From positions 1,550,001 to 1,614,000 of the forward strand of contig OZ253455.1 of assembly GCA_965261195.1 (NCBI GenBank): 64,000 bases of DNA, read 5' to 3'. The DNA is from Bin87 sp965261195 (lineage in GTDB: Bacteria > Chloroflexota > Dehalococcoidia > Lucifugimonadales > UBA3495). Positions 44,903 through 54,606 of the stretch are shown in pieces. The first letter of the stretch is position 1. Each line of letters begins with the position of its first letter. Position numbers and translations under genes: made by a program. The notes below the pieces were generated by a model, which ran no database searches, had not been told where the DNA came from, and saw nothing but the letters and a program-made list of their open reading frames with translations.

Positions 44903-45136
44903 CGGCACTGCTCGGTTGCGACGTTCTGCCACCGTTGAAAATGATCAGCGGGGTTGTATTCACCAATGACACTATAATCACCATTGACAGCCTCTGGGAC
45001 GCGTACCGAAGTGCCGTGGACGCTGGCGAAAAGGTGCGCTGGCCGCTGGCACCTCTGGTCAACGCATGGCAAAACCCGCCCCGTACAGTTGAGCCTAGCA
45101 AGCGCACTACCGCCCGGGTGATATCGGCCCGCCTAG
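44707..45136 (+). pseudogene. Hypothetical fragment after RepA-like ATPase, truncated by IS
   Basis: A forward frame contains TNDTIITIDSLWDAYRSAVD and RWPLAPLVNAWQNPPRTVEP, which looks like genuine coding sequence, but the upstream part has no clear start and the right end is cut by the IS at 45137. Probably the next gene of the replication operon. No family assigned. Confidence 0.4.
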
Positions 45137-46609
45137 TATTACAACGACGGTTCATGGAGGGAGGCCGGAGGTGTTACGGCCGAGGGCAGCGCGGCGTTTC
45201 TGGTGAGAGCAGCTGGCCCGTTCGTTGTGCTCCTGGACATCTGTCAGCCATAGCAGCAATTCTTCCGGGCCGAACCGCTCTTTGGGCAGGAGCTCACGCA
45301 CCACTCGGTAGACCTGGGGCCTGGTGATCAGGGGCATCTTTTTCCCCCCAATCCTGTTGCAGGGTCAACAAGAACGCCCCGGCCAGCAGGCACATGGCGA
45401 TGTGGTGATGCCAACCCGCCCAGGTGCGGGTCTCGTATTCGTCCAGGCCCACGTCGCTCTGCTCGGTCTCGAACTCGGTCTCGAACTCGGTTTCAATGCG
45501 CCAGCGGGAGCCGCCCACATAGGCCCAGGTCTCCAGAGATGCATCTGGGGGTGCGTTGGACAGGTAGTAGCGGGGCTCGCTGCCGTCCCGGTTCTGGCGA
45601 TAAACCGCCCACAGGACCTCACCAGGCTTCCGCCGCCTGGTCACCCCCACCCGTTGGGCGCTGAACCGATAGACACGCGGCCCCTGGCTTCCCTGGGCTA
45701 GCGTGATCTCCCGCCATGCAGCTGCCGGCAACGCCTGACTGCGCTCTGCCATGGTCTGCCGCTCCTCACCCAGCGGTCTGGGTTTGCGGGGACGCCCGTT
45801 ACCCTGGTAAGGCGGATCGGTCCAGGTCGGTTCCAACGGCCCGACCGTCATATCCGGCCGCACGTCCAAGACGTACCGCATTCCCGTTGCCGCCAGTCCC
45901 TCCCGCAACGCGGGCGACATCCCGCAGGCTGAATCTCCGGCCACCCACTGGGCCTTGAGGTATCCTCCGGCCTGGGCTTCCTCCACCATCGCCAAGGCCA
46001 ACTCCGTCTTGCTGCGGTACCCCCGTCGGTGCGCTGGCGCCCCCGCCGCCACGCCGCGGTCCCCGTCCCCAGTCCACTCCAGGGGCAGCTACAGCCGCTT
46101 GTCCACCAGCGCTCTGCCCCTGGGTCCCACGTGCGCCAGAAACACCCCAGCCTGGCAGCTGGCGATCTGGCCCAACGCCCCGCAGTACTGCCTGGCCACT
46201 CCCACCGACTGCACCCCCTGCTTGGGAAAATCGCTGCCGTCCAGCACCCACACCCCCTGCAGATCCTCCAATCGCGCACCCAGATACTCCTGCAACCGGT
46301 CGATGACTGCGTCGTCGTCCCAAGGAGACTCGGCGAGAAACCGCTGTAACGCCCGTGGCGACGCCGGAACCGTTTCCGACAAATTCTCGGCGTTGCGCCG
46401 CTCTTCCGCTTGCACCAGCCAGGCCGGCAGATAATGGCGGCTGTGCTCCCGGGCCTCCCTACGACCAAAGTCTGGCGCAAAGTAGTCGTGCAAATCCTGG
46501 AAGGTTTCGGACACCCGTTCCAACGCCACCGCATCCATCACCCGGCCCCACCTCCCGATGCCTTCGCTATCTTGCCGATTATCCTACCATGCCAACCGTC
46601 GTTGTAATA
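45137..46609 (-). mobile_element. IS701-type insertion sequence
   Basis: Perfect terminal repeats TATTACAACGACGGTT (45137-45152) and its complement (46594-46609), bounded by GCCTAG and CTAGGC, so the match extends into a CTAG-containing target. One transposase gene, leftward and broken, fills the element. Confidence 0.75.
45152..46541 (-). pseudogene. IS701-family transposase, inactivated
   Basis: From ATG 46541 the frame reads MDAVALERVSETFQDLHDYF and LQGVWVLDGSDFPKQGVQSV (first catalytic Asp). A TAG near 46089 and a shift near 46050 precede the frame with YLKAQWVAGDSACGMSPALR, WRIETEFETEFETE (a 12-bp tandem repeat near 45465-45495) and LDEYETRTWAGWHHHIAMCL. A last shift at a G6A5 run near 45340 leads to LLPKERFGPEELLLWLTDVQ. 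Three lesions in an otherwise recognisable transposase. Confidence 0.78.
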
Positions 46610-47128
46610 CTAGGCGCAATAGGGAAGAGGCTCAACGCAACCTGCTGCATTGAAGTAATCCGATTCGTCCTTCCAACAACTCAGGACCGATCGTTTGCGT
46701 ATTTTCATGACTTTGCCGTTGTCCTTGCTCACTGCGTGGCCCTTTGGACTGGTGTGTGGGGTTGAGGGCTAGCGGACGGGGCGATCCCAGCGGAGCACGG
46801 ACCCAGGGTGCTGAGGGGAGCCGACCACGGCAGGAGAGTCCGGACCGCGTCGCTGCGCTGGGGGCGCCTGTTCTCTGGGCGCCAGGGTTCCGCGGCTTTT
46901 GTGCATGGTTTTCAACCGTTGCCCATCGGGAATATTTTAGCCGATCGACGCAATGCGGGATATATGTGCAGTTGTTCAATGCAGTGCCGGTTTTACGGAA
47001 AGGCAAGTTTTCGTTATTAGTTGTTCCAGAAAAGCCGCCTGGACTGGATCTGGACCTCTATCCCAACCTGACCCGGGGCACTGCCATCGGTGGTAGGTGA
47101 CCGTGGGAAATGGGGGTCTGAGGCTCGC
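46610..47128. other. Unassigned region
   Basis: About 520 bases between the IS701-type element and the peptidase remnant. Open frames on both strands are Arg/Pro/Ser rich with no motif or ribosome site, consistent with non-coding or decayed DNA. No repeat or RNA structure stood out. Confidence 0.4.
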
Positions 47129-48578
47129 CTATTCCACCAGCCCCAGGCTGGCCAGCATGAAGGCATATTCCTCGGCAATTTCGTACCACTGGGCGAACCT
47201 TCCCGATCTGCCTCCGTGCCCGGAGCCCATGTCGGTCTTGAGCAGTACCAGGTTGTCGTCGGTCTTGACTGCCCGCAGCTTGGCAACGTACTTGGCGGGT
47301 TCCCAGTAGGTCACCCGCGGGTCGTTCAGGCCAGCCGTCACCATTATCGGCGGGTACTCGCCCGGCATGAGCTGGTCGTAGGGCGAGTAGGCACGAATGT
47401 ACTCGAAGGCGTCCTGGTCTTCGATGGGGTTGCCCAACTCGGGCCACTCCGGCGGGGTCAGGGGCAGTTCGGCGTTGAGCATCGTGTTGAGCACATCCAC
47501 GAAGGGAACCTGGGAAACCATCGCGCCCCAGAGCTCCGGGGCCTGGTTTACGACTGCCCCCATCAGGGTCCCTCCCGCGCTGGCGCCGGAAATGGCAATT
47601 CCCCCTTCCGATCCGTACCCCTTTATCTATGAGGTGGCGGGCCACATCGACGAAATCGTTGAAAGTGTTGGTTCTTTCGAACAGTTTCCCGGCCTCGTAC
47701 CAGTGAAATCCCAGATCGTCGCCGCCCCGGACCTGGGCGATGGCGAAGATGAACCCCCGGTCAAGCAGGGACAGCCGGGCGGAGGAAAAGTACGGGGATA
47801 CGGCGTTGCCATAGGCGCCGTATGCGTAGATATACAGGGGCGCAGAGCCGTCTACCGGGGTGTCCCGGTGGCGAACGATGGACACCGGAACCTGCACTCC
47901 GTCCCTGTCCAGGGCCAGTTCCCGGCGGGTCACGTACTCCGAGGCGTCGTATCCGCTGGGAATCTCCTGCACTTTCCGTACTTCCAACTCCCCCGTGTCG
48001 ATGTAATAGTCGAAGTCCGTCCACGGTGTGGTCATGGACGTATAGGCGAGACGGAGCGTGTCTTCGTCGAATTCGGGGGAGAATCGGATGTAGGCGGTGT
48101 AGGCATCCTCGGGGAATTCGACGTGCGTCGATTCTCCGGCACGGTCGATGATGCGCACCTGATCCAGACCGTTGATTCGTTCCTCCACCGCGACGTAATC
48201 CTCCGTCACCTGAAAGTGATGGATGTACAGTGACTCGGAACCCTGCAAGAGGGTTTCCCACGACGCTTCGGTAGGGTCGTCCTCCGGCGCAATGGCAAGG
48301 CGGAAGTTCTGGTGATTGTCGTTGGTCATGATGACAAAGCGGTCGCCCTGGTGGTCCAGCGAGTAATCGTGGCCTGCTCTCCGTGGCGCGACCAGCACCG
48401 GTTCCCTCATGGCGTCGTCGGTGGGGATCAGCCGCAACTCGGAGGTCACGTGGTCACCGGCGTGGATGATGACGTATTTGTCGGACGCCGTGCCCGTTAC
48501 CCAGATGACAAATCCAGGTTCGGTCTCTCGTGAACCACGGTGTCCTGCTCGACCGGGTTGCCGCCGTCGCTCCACCAC
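47129..48578 (-). pseudogene. Prolyl oligopeptidase (S9, oligopeptidase B-like), N-truncated and frameshifted
   Basis: The leftward frame covers the end of the beta-propeller (ASDKYVIIHAGDHVTSELRL, GDRFVIMTNDNHQNFRLAIA) and the start of the alpha/beta-hydrolase domain (PVDGSAPLYIYAYGAYGNAV, GFIFAIAQVRGGDDLGFHWY). A shift near 47598 moves to ISGASAGGTLMGAVVNQAPE (nucleophile Ser), VTAGLNDPRVTYWEPAK (Asp) and MGSGHGGRSGRF (His). The first ~200 residues of a normal ~690-residue enzyme are absent. Confidence 0.82.
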
Positions 48579-48977
48579 ACCGGCCCTTCCGCCGGCCCTT
48601 CGCCGCCGCCATATCCGGAGCCATGCTCCTCAATAGGAACGTCCGCTTATCCTATAAGGTACGCTACGTATAGATAGATAAAATATATGATGGTGGCTAC
48701 GAATAAGCCTGGCATTGTGTGTACCTCATGAATGCCGGGCATTACTGCCGCCGGTAGGGTGGGACCGTCGATATTGGTCAATATTGTGGGAACTATGCTC
48801 GATTGTGACAACGGTGCTTGATTGTGGGAACTATGCTTGCGCCGCCATTGTAGGCGTGTGCAGTAAGGCGCGCAACGGCCCGGTATTGACGGGCCGGGTT
48901 CCGTTTCAAGTGGTTTCGATATTTTGGCTGGTGGTTTGTGAACTGACTAAACCACTCAAAAGGAACACTACCATTTC
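48579..48977. other. Intergenic region with a 17-bp direct repeat
   Basis: Between two gene remnants. ATTGTGGGAACTATGCT occurs exactly at 48783-48799 and 48821-48837, 38 bases apart. No gene is recognised; 48579-48650 may carry unrelated residues of the truncated peptidase. Confidence 0.5.
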
Positions 48978-49158
48978 AGCACCCGCTGCATTGTGCCTTG
49001 CACCCGTCCCGCAGCCAATCGGCCAGCAGGGCGCCTGCGGTGATGGTTTTGCCGCCGCCGGTGGGGAACTGCATCAACAGGTGGGCTTGTGGCGCGTCGG
49101 TCAGCGCGATTTGGACATCCTACAGTAGGACACACTGGTAGGGGCGGAGTTCCAGCAT
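48978..49158 (-). pseudogene. Helicase N-terminal stub A (DEAD/DEAH type)
   Basis: From ATG 49158: MLELRPYQCVLL, a TAG, then AHLLMQFPTGGGKTITAGAL (Walker A) and LADWLRDGCK, after which homology to helicases stops. The layout equals stub B at 52281-52481, which also ends shortly after Walker A. It follows the methylase gene in the same orientation. Confidence 0.65.
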
Positions 49159-49190
49159 AGCCGTTGACGGTCGCAGTTCGTAGTCGGGAA

Positions 49191-50705
49191 TCAGCCCAAA
49201 ACGCTGGCCGGGACCGGGAAATCCTTGATGAACGACTTCGCGTAGGACATCCAACCACCCTGATAGGGTCGGCTGGTTTGGCGGATGAAGAAGTCCATAT
49301 CGTCCGAGTTCAACGCGCCCAGCAAGCGGGTCAAATCAATGCCATGTTTAGGTTTGATGCAATAACCGGAATAGAAGGTTGCATCGGGGCTGGGGCAGCG
49401 TTGGAAATTGGGTTTGCGGTTCATGCCTGAAGTCAAAATCTTATCGCCAAAGCCCGACGTGATTGATACGTGCCGTCCAAAGCCATACCAGCGCGCCGGG
49501 TCAAACTTGCCTTTGTCTCGATTCAGCAACCGCTCCATGTTGAACGATAACCACTCGTAGACTGCCGGCGCCTGTTCTGCGATTACTCGTTCGGGCAGCA
49601 GTTTGCCTTTGTCATCGTAAGGGAATACCACCACACGGCTAACTGGGTCCTGGCCTCCTTTCATAACTGACGCTTTGACTACATTCCGCAAAATCCAGCC
49701 TTCCAGCAGCGCCGTTTCACCACCGACGTTGCAGGGTAAATGATGCTCGCAGCCATCCTCAATGTGTGCCTCTTGCGCCACTGGCAGGATGAACACATCA
49801 TCGGCTAGGGTTTGGATACCTACGTGAATGTCGGCAATTTCTGATAAACGCGGGCCGCGCTGGATAAGTTCCTGCATCCGCTCTCGCTCGGCGCCGGTTG
49901 ACATTACCCAGGGTCGGGACGGGCTGGCCCAATCAATCGCTATCGTGCCAGCGTTATCAAAGGCGCCGCCGTTATACTTATCGACCGGTATGGATGCTGA
50001 CCTACCGCCTTTCTGAATTATCGCTATTGACGTATAAGTAGTTACATCATCGAATACTTGATGATCAGCAAAATCTATTATCTTTTTCACGTTATGAGTC
50101 ATTACCAGCAAACGCCGCAGCGCAGAACCGGAATCGGAACGTAGCCAACTGGAGGGTGTAATGTAACCCAAAACGCCGCCGTTGCGCAGCAGGTCCAACC
50201 CCAACTCATAAAACACCAGGTACAAGTCCATGGCGCCTCGTATCACGCTCCACTGCCCGGCAATTTGGTTGCGCCCCGACTGCTCCAGGTGTTGCACTCT
50301 AACGTAAGGCGGGTTGCCCACTATGTGGGTGAATCTCCCGTAATCGCCCGCGAACGCATCCCGGTCAAACGCGTTGCGCCGATGCAAGTTCCAGTCAACC
50401 CGCTCACCTGGATACCACTCACTCAACACCGCATCCAGCTGAGACCGGCACCGGGTGATGGCTTCAAGGTCAATATCATAGCCGGTCATTCGGCGCAACG
50501 CAGCCAGGGCGTCCGCTCGGTCTAACCCAGCCAAAATCCGACTTGCGGTTGCGGTCAGGAACGCGCCATCGCCACAGGCCGGGTCACAGATAAAGGCGCG
50601 CGCCAATTCGTCCGGTTCTGCCGGCAGAACGTTGGTAAGGATTAGTTCGACAATCGGAGCTGGGGTATAAACCACACCGTGCCGTTTTCGCATCGATGCG
50701 CTCAT
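49191..50705 (-). CDS. N6-adenine DNA methyltransferase of a restriction-modification locus
   Basis: A 504-residue protein from ATG 50705. Motif X/I region RKRHGVVYTPAPIVELIL and FICDPACGDGAFLTATASRI (AdoMet), motif IV HIVGNPPYVRVQHLEQSG (NPPY), then a TaqI/Eco57I-like C-terminal target-recognition region (ITSGFGDKILTSGMNRKPNF). It should methylate adenine in a specific site. It overlaps the endonuclease-like gene upstream by four bases (ATGA), so the two are one operon. Confidence 0.9.
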   Translation of the reverse strand: MSASMRKRHGVVYTPAPIVELILTNVLPAEPDELARAFICDPACGDGAFLTATASRILAGLDRADALAALRRMTGYDIDLEAITRCRSQLDAVLSEWYPGERVDWNLHRRNAFDRDAFAGDYGRFTHIVGNPPYVRVQHLEQSGRNQIAGQWSVIRGAMDLYLVFYELGLDLLRNGGVLGYITPSSWLRSDSGSALRRLLVMTHNVKKIIDFADHQVFDDVTTYTSIAIIQKGGRSASIPVDKYNGGAFDNAGTIAIDWASPSRPWVMSTGAERERMQELIQRGPRLSEIADIHVGIQTLADDVFILPVAQEAHIEDGCEHHLPCNVGGETALLEGWILRNVVKASVMKGGQDPVSRVVVFPYDDKGKLLPERVIAEQAPAVYEWLSFNMERLLNRDKGKFDPARWYGFGRHVSITSGFGDKILTSGMNRKPNFQRCPSPDATFYSGYCIKPKHGIDLTRLLGALNSDDMDFFIRQTSRPYQGGWMSYAKSFIKDFPVPASVLG

Positions 50706-51394
50706 GGCGACAGGTGACGCAGTTCAATTCGTCTAGCCATCCTAACGAAAAAGAGCTGCGGGCTGAGCGCGTTTCTTAACTCCGCACGGCTGTCTTCACT
50801 AATGTCTAATGCCGCCGGGTCAGCGATACGGGGGATAGTATCCGCGTCGGTATCAAGGTCAACGATACCAATAGCCATCTCGTCAGGCGCGTGAATATGC
50901 TCGTGGTCGGCCCTTAGGCGAGCATAGTGTTGAATATCGTGGTCACGAATTGATTCCCGGCGGGTAATCTCTCCGGCTCGGTTTTTATACGGTATCGGGT
51001 TGGTAACACAAAACAGGTTGCCGTAAACGATGTTACGCCGGCGAAGGTTCGCTGTTTCGCCAATCTGCTGTTCCAGGTAGTTGATGGAGTTTTGCCAGTA
51101 GTTGGAAATGACGAATTTGATGCTTATTACGCCAAGTTCCTGTTCGTCCCTGGCCACCAGGACATCGACGTCTTTACCATAATACATACCGCCAACGTTG
51201 GCTTCGTGCGTGCTGGTCGGAGATTGGCCCATGAAAGTGTAAGCGTCCTCTCTGAGTTCCTGGCGCATTTCGTCCTGAACCCAGCCGTGGAGCACTCTGG
51301 TTTTTTGATTTGAGCGCGTACCGTGCAACTTTACCATTCGGTACGACTCCTGCATTGCCGCCAGGAACCGTTGCTCTATATTCTGCTGCTGCAT
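50702..51394 (-). CDS. Probable restriction endonuclease of the same locus
   Basis: A 230-residue protein. ATG 51394 (MQQQNIEQRFLAAMQESYRM) is preferred because GGAG precedes it by eight bases; an IS-derived ATG at 51457 is in frame but unnatural. The centre has GKDVDVLVARDEQELGVISI followed by KFVISNYWQNSINYLEQQIG, a D..(14)..E-x-K-like spacing (DVDV..ELGVISIKF) compatible with a PD-(D/E)XK nuclease core. The tight overlap with the methylase argues for the cognate endonuclease. The IS at 51439 sits 45 bases upstream and probably replaced its promoter. Confidence 0.65.
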   Translation of the reverse strand: MQQQNIEQRFLAAMQESYRMVKLHGTRSNQKTRVLHGWVQDEMRQELREDAYTFMGQSPTSTHEANVGGMYYGKDVDVLVARDEQELGVISIKFVISNYWQNSINYLEQQIGETANLRRRNIVYGNLFCVTNPIPYKNRAGEITRRESIRDHDIQHYARLRADHEHIHAPDEMAIGIVDLDTDADTIPRIADPAALDISEDSRAELRNALSPQLFFVRMARRIELRHLSP

Positions 51395-51438
51395 GATTTC
51401 TCCGAATGGCGGCGCAAAATGCTCGCAATGAGAAACTA

Positions 51439-52245
51439 GGTTCTGTTGACATTTCACCGTAGCCAGATGAGAGCGGCGGTGAAGTGCAGGAAGCCCAGGT
51501 ATCTGGTGTCCAGCTTCTCAAACCGGGAGAAGATCCGGCGATAGTGCTTGATCTTGTTGATGAAGCATTCCACCAGATGACGCTCCCGGTACAGATGCCG
51601 GTCATAGTCGGCGGGTGCCTTGCGGTTCGAGCGGGGCGGAATGACCGGCATCATACCCAGTTCCAGGATGTGCTGGCGAAACTCCTGGGCATCGTACCCT
51701 TTGTCGGCCAGTACGTGCTCGCCAGCATAACCGGCGATCAACTCCTCCGCCTGGGTGATGTCGTGCTGTTGCCCCCCGGTCAGTATGAATCGCAAGGGGT
51801 TGCCCAAGCCGTCTACGCTCACGTGAATCTTGGTGCTGAACCCGCCGCGGCTCCGGCCCAGGGCCTGGGCCGCCTGGCCACCCTTTTTGGGGGAGCTCCC
51901 GCCGCGCAAGGGTGCGCCCGGACCACCGTGCTGTCGATGATCAGGTATTCCAGATCCGCGTCGTCGCAGAAATGTTGATGCATTTGGGCCCAGACGCCTT
52001 GGTCAGTCCAACGGGCGAATCGTTTATAGACGCTGTTCCAGTTCCCGTATTCGGCTGGCAGCAGTCGCCATTGGGCCCCAGAGCGGTTAATCCATAAGAC
52101 GGCCTCGACAAAACGCCGGCAATCCGCTTCCTGGCCAACGTACACGCCAGTGCAACCACGCAAGAAATCGAGCATCCTGGCCCACTGTTCTGGTGATAAT
52201 CTGATGTTTGACATACAGCCATTATAATGAAATGTCAACAGAACC
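51439..52245 (-). mobile_element. IS5-type (IS427-like) element, copy 2
   Basis: 807 bp with the same ends (GGTTCTGTTGACATTTCA and complement), TA duplication (51437-51438, 52246-52247) and orientation as copy 1 at 12018-12824. It separates the restriction genes from a helicase stub. Confidence 0.9.
51454..52214 (-). CDS. IS5-family transposase made by -1 frameshift, copy 2
   Basis: OrfA (52214-51819) and OrfB (51909-51454) encode the same protein sequences as the copy at 12033-12793, including the C_CCA_AAA heptamer (51885-51891) and the three acidic DDE residues. The identity of both copies points to recent transposition and makes the pair a substrate for homologous recombination. Confidence 0.88.
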
Positions 52246-52280
52246 TAGCAAATGACCATAGTCCGGTCAACACCTTACTG

Positions 52281-52481
52281 TCAGTCAATGCGTCCTGCGC
52301 GTCTATACAGTTGGACACACTTGCGTCCACCTTTCAGCCAGCTTTCCAGCAATGCGCCGGCGATTACGGTTTTGCCGCCGCCGGTGGGCAGCTGCATCAT
52401 TACCCGCGCTTTCGGGTCGGCGGCCAGAGAGTTATCCACCTGCCGCAGCAGGACACACTGGTAGGGGCAGAGTTCGATCAT
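52281..52481 (-). pseudogene. Helicase N-terminal stub B (DEAD/DEAH type)
   Basis: From ATG 52481: MIELCPYQCVLLRQVDNSLA, then ARVMMQLPTGGGKTVIAGAL (Walker A) and ESWLKGGRKCV, followed by unrelated residues and a stop. No motif II or later is present. It is about 55-60% identical to stub A by eye; both end at the same point of the helicase fold. Confidence 0.7.
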
Positions 52482-52525
52482 GTTCCCGCATTGTAGCAAA
52501 GCGCCGGCAGCCCAGGTGCGGCTCG

Positions 52526-52671
52526 TTAGCGCAACACGAATGTTTTAGCAGGCGCGGCCCATTCCGCGCCCCATCCCGCCAAAAGTTGCAGGCCCGTCTC
52601 TATGCCAGCATCGCATGGTTTGGGGTTCAATAGGCATTGGTTCACTTTGCCTTTTTTAGAAAACTGACCAA
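52526..52671 (-). pseudogene. Possible C-terminal gene remnant
   Basis: The reverse frame KKGKVNQCLLNPKPCDAGIE then TGLQLLAGWGAEWAAPAKTF reads as plausible protein up to a TAA at 52526, but has no start: it is cut off by the rightward methyltransferase gene. Its origin is not recognised. Confidence 0.25.
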
Positions 52672-52674
52672 ATA

Positions 52675-53487
52675 ATGCAACGTTGGCTAAACCGGATACA
52701 CCAGGGCGACTGCCGGCAACTGATGTCGCAGTTGCCGGCCGGCTCGGTGGACCTGGTGGTTACATCTCCGCCGTACAACCTGCTGAACAGCAGCGGCAAC
52801 GGCATGAAAAACGGCAACGGCGGCAAGTGGTCGCGCTCGGCTCTGATGCGTGGGTACGCCGACCACGGCGACTGTATGCCTCACGCCGACTATGTGGAAT
52901 GGCAACGGGAATGTCTGCGGGGGATGCTGCGGGCGCTGGCTCCCGAGGGCGCCATTTTCTACAACCACAAGTGGCGCGTGCAGCGCGGATTGCTGCAAGA
53001 CCGCTCCGACATCATGGACGGCTTTCCGGTCCGGCAAATAATCATCTGGCAACGCTCCGGCGGATTCAACCACAACCCCGGCTACTTCCTGCCCACCTAC
53101 GAGGTAATTTACCTGATTGCCAACCCGAAGTTCCGGCTGGCTCCCAAGGCTGGCGGCATCGGAGATGTGTGGCACATCCGGCAAGATCGGGACAACCCGC
53201 ACCCGGCATCGTTCCCGCTGGAGCTGGCTCAACGCGCCATCGCCGCCACCACGGCCGGCGTCGTGCTGGATCCGTTCATGGGCAGCGGCACCACCGCAGT
53301 GGCAGCAGCGCTTGAGGGACGGCAATACATCGGCCTGGAAATCTCCGACGAATACTGCCAACTCGCCCGCCAACGTATCGCCGCAACACTGGCCGGCGTG
53401 TCAACGGCCAGCGACCCCGCACCGGCCCTGCCGGACGCCCTGGCGGTGCGGGACGCGCTGCTGCCCAAGCCGGCAGTAGCACGCTAG
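52675..53487 (+). CDS. Site-specific DNA methyltransferase (beta-class, N4-cytosine or N6-adenine)
   Basis: A 270-residue protein from ATG 52675. Motif IV VDLVVTSPPYNLLNSSGNGM (SPPY, about residue 31) precedes motif I VLDPFMGSGTTAVAAALEGR (about 199), the permuted beta-class order. It recognises and methylates a specific DNA site; SPPY is more usual for N4-cytosine enzymes. No dedicated endonuclease is adjacent, so it may be solitary. Its last third was copied by the tandem duplication described at 53290-55309. Confidence 0.88.
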   Translation: MQRWLNRIHQGDCRQLMSQLPAGSVDLVVTSPPYNLLNSSGNGMKNGNGGKWSRSALMRGYADHGDCMPHADYVEWQRECLRGMLRALAPEGAIFYNHKWRVQRGLLQDRSDIMDGFPVRQIIIWQRSGGFNHNPGYFLPTYEVIYLIANPKFRLAPKAGGIGDVWHIRQDRDNPHPASFPLELAQRAIAATTAGVVLDPFMGSGTTAVAAALEGRQYIGLEISDEYCQLARQRIAATLAGVSTASDPAPALPDALAVRDALLPKPAVAR

Positions 53488-53594
53488 CGTCTCTCCACGG
53501 CCGGCCTGGCCGCTACACCAGCGGGGGACGGTGGTACAATCGTGGCGAATTGAGCGTTATCCAGCCGGCCCCGCCGCTATCGCCGAGGTGCGCC

Positions 53595-54272
53595 ATGACT
53601 ACTACCAGCACACTGAAACCCGGTCAAACCGCTCGCCGACCATCGCGTTCACGACCGGGCGCCGTTGCCATCCCGCTGGTCGAGTTCGGCAAGTCGATGG
53701 ACGATGCCGACTTGTACCACTGGTTCGAGGCTTTTGGTGAGCGGAACTCGGATGAAGGCCAGTACGAAATCTCTAGCGAAGGATTTTTACTGATTATGCC
53801 TCCTACCGGCAACCCTGGTTCATTGCACGAGCTTGGCATGGCAGGAGAATTGTACATCTGGACCCAGGATAGCGGGGGCGTTGCTTTTCCATCAACCAGT
53901 CGGTTCATCCTGCCCGATGGATCTTGCTTTGGCCCGGATGCTGCCTGGGTCAGCGAAGAACGGCGCCATGAACTGCGTGCCGCGCATAATATACCCTTCC
54001 CGCACCTCGTTCCCGATTTCATTGTAGAGGTCCAATCACCCTCCAACAGCGATACCGAGCTGATTGATAAAATCAACCGGTTCATCTCTTACGGTACCAA
54101 ATTGGCCTGGCTTATTAATGCCAACACCAGAACCGTTATCAGATTCCGGCCTGACCGTGAGCCGGAGGTACTGCACGATCCCGAATTTGTTGACGGCGAT
54201 GAGGACATACTGCCCGGTTTTCGATTCGCTGTGCGAGCAAGAATCTTCGACAACGAGAATAACCCCCAGTAA
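53595..54272 (+). CDS. Uma2-family PD-(D/E)XK nuclease-like protein 1
   Basis: A 225-residue protein from ATG 53595. The Uma2 core is GQYEISSEGFLLIMPPTGNP, FGPDAAWVSEERRHEL, HLVPDFIVEVQSPSNSDTEL with D and E-V of the nuclease motif, then KINRFISYGTKLAWLIN (catalytic Lys region). The N-terminal 60 residues are an extra low-complexity region. The family is greatly expanded in Chloroflexota and Cyanobacteria, with unknown physiological targets. Confidence 0.85.
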   Translation: MTTTSTLKPGQTARRPSRSRPGAVAIPLVEFGKSMDDADLYHWFEAFGERNSDEGQYEISSEGFLLIMPPTGNPGSLHELGMAGELYIWTQDSGGVAFPSTSRFILPDGSCFGPDAAWVSEERRHELRAAHNIPFPHLVPDFIVEVQSPSNSDTELIDKINRFISYGTKLAWLINANTRTVIRFRPDREPEVLHDPEFVDGDEDILPGFRFAVRARIFDNENNPQ

Positions 54273-54297
54273 GGTAAACCAGTGCCCAATCCGAATT

Positions 54298-54495
54298 ACC
54301 ACCGCAGTGGCAGCAGCGCTTGAGGGACGGCAATACATCGGCCTGGAAATCTCCGACGAATACTGCCAACTCGCCCGCCAACGTATCGCCGCAACACTGG
54401 CCGGCGTGTCAACGGCCAGCGACCCCGCGCCGGCCCTGCCGGACGCCCTGGCGGTGCGGGACGCGCTGCTGCCCAAGCCGGCAGTGCCCCGCTAG
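54298..54495 (+). pseudogene. Duplicated 3' fragment of the methyltransferase gene
   Basis: Codes for the C-terminal 65 residues only (AALEGRQYIGLEISDEYCQL and onward to KPAVPR). It lacks both catalytic motifs and start signals and is a passenger of the tandem duplication. Confidence 0.9.
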
Positions 54496-54606
54496 CTGAC
54501 TGACCTCCGCTGCCGGCCTGGCCGCTACACCAGCGGGGGACGGTGGTACAATCGTGGCGAATTGAGCGTTATCCAGCCGGCCCCGCCGCTATCGCCGAGG
54601 TGCGCC

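Noticed and set aside
5146..49158. Many broken genes carry in-frame TAG (IS5 transposase, RelE, helicase, peptidase, IS701 transposase, helicase stub), suggesting amber recoding with the odd tRNA as suppressor.
   Set aside because: The same genes also carry frameshifts and a TAA, intact genes use TAG as a normal terminator, and the tRNA-like gene has UUC or UCA, not CUA.
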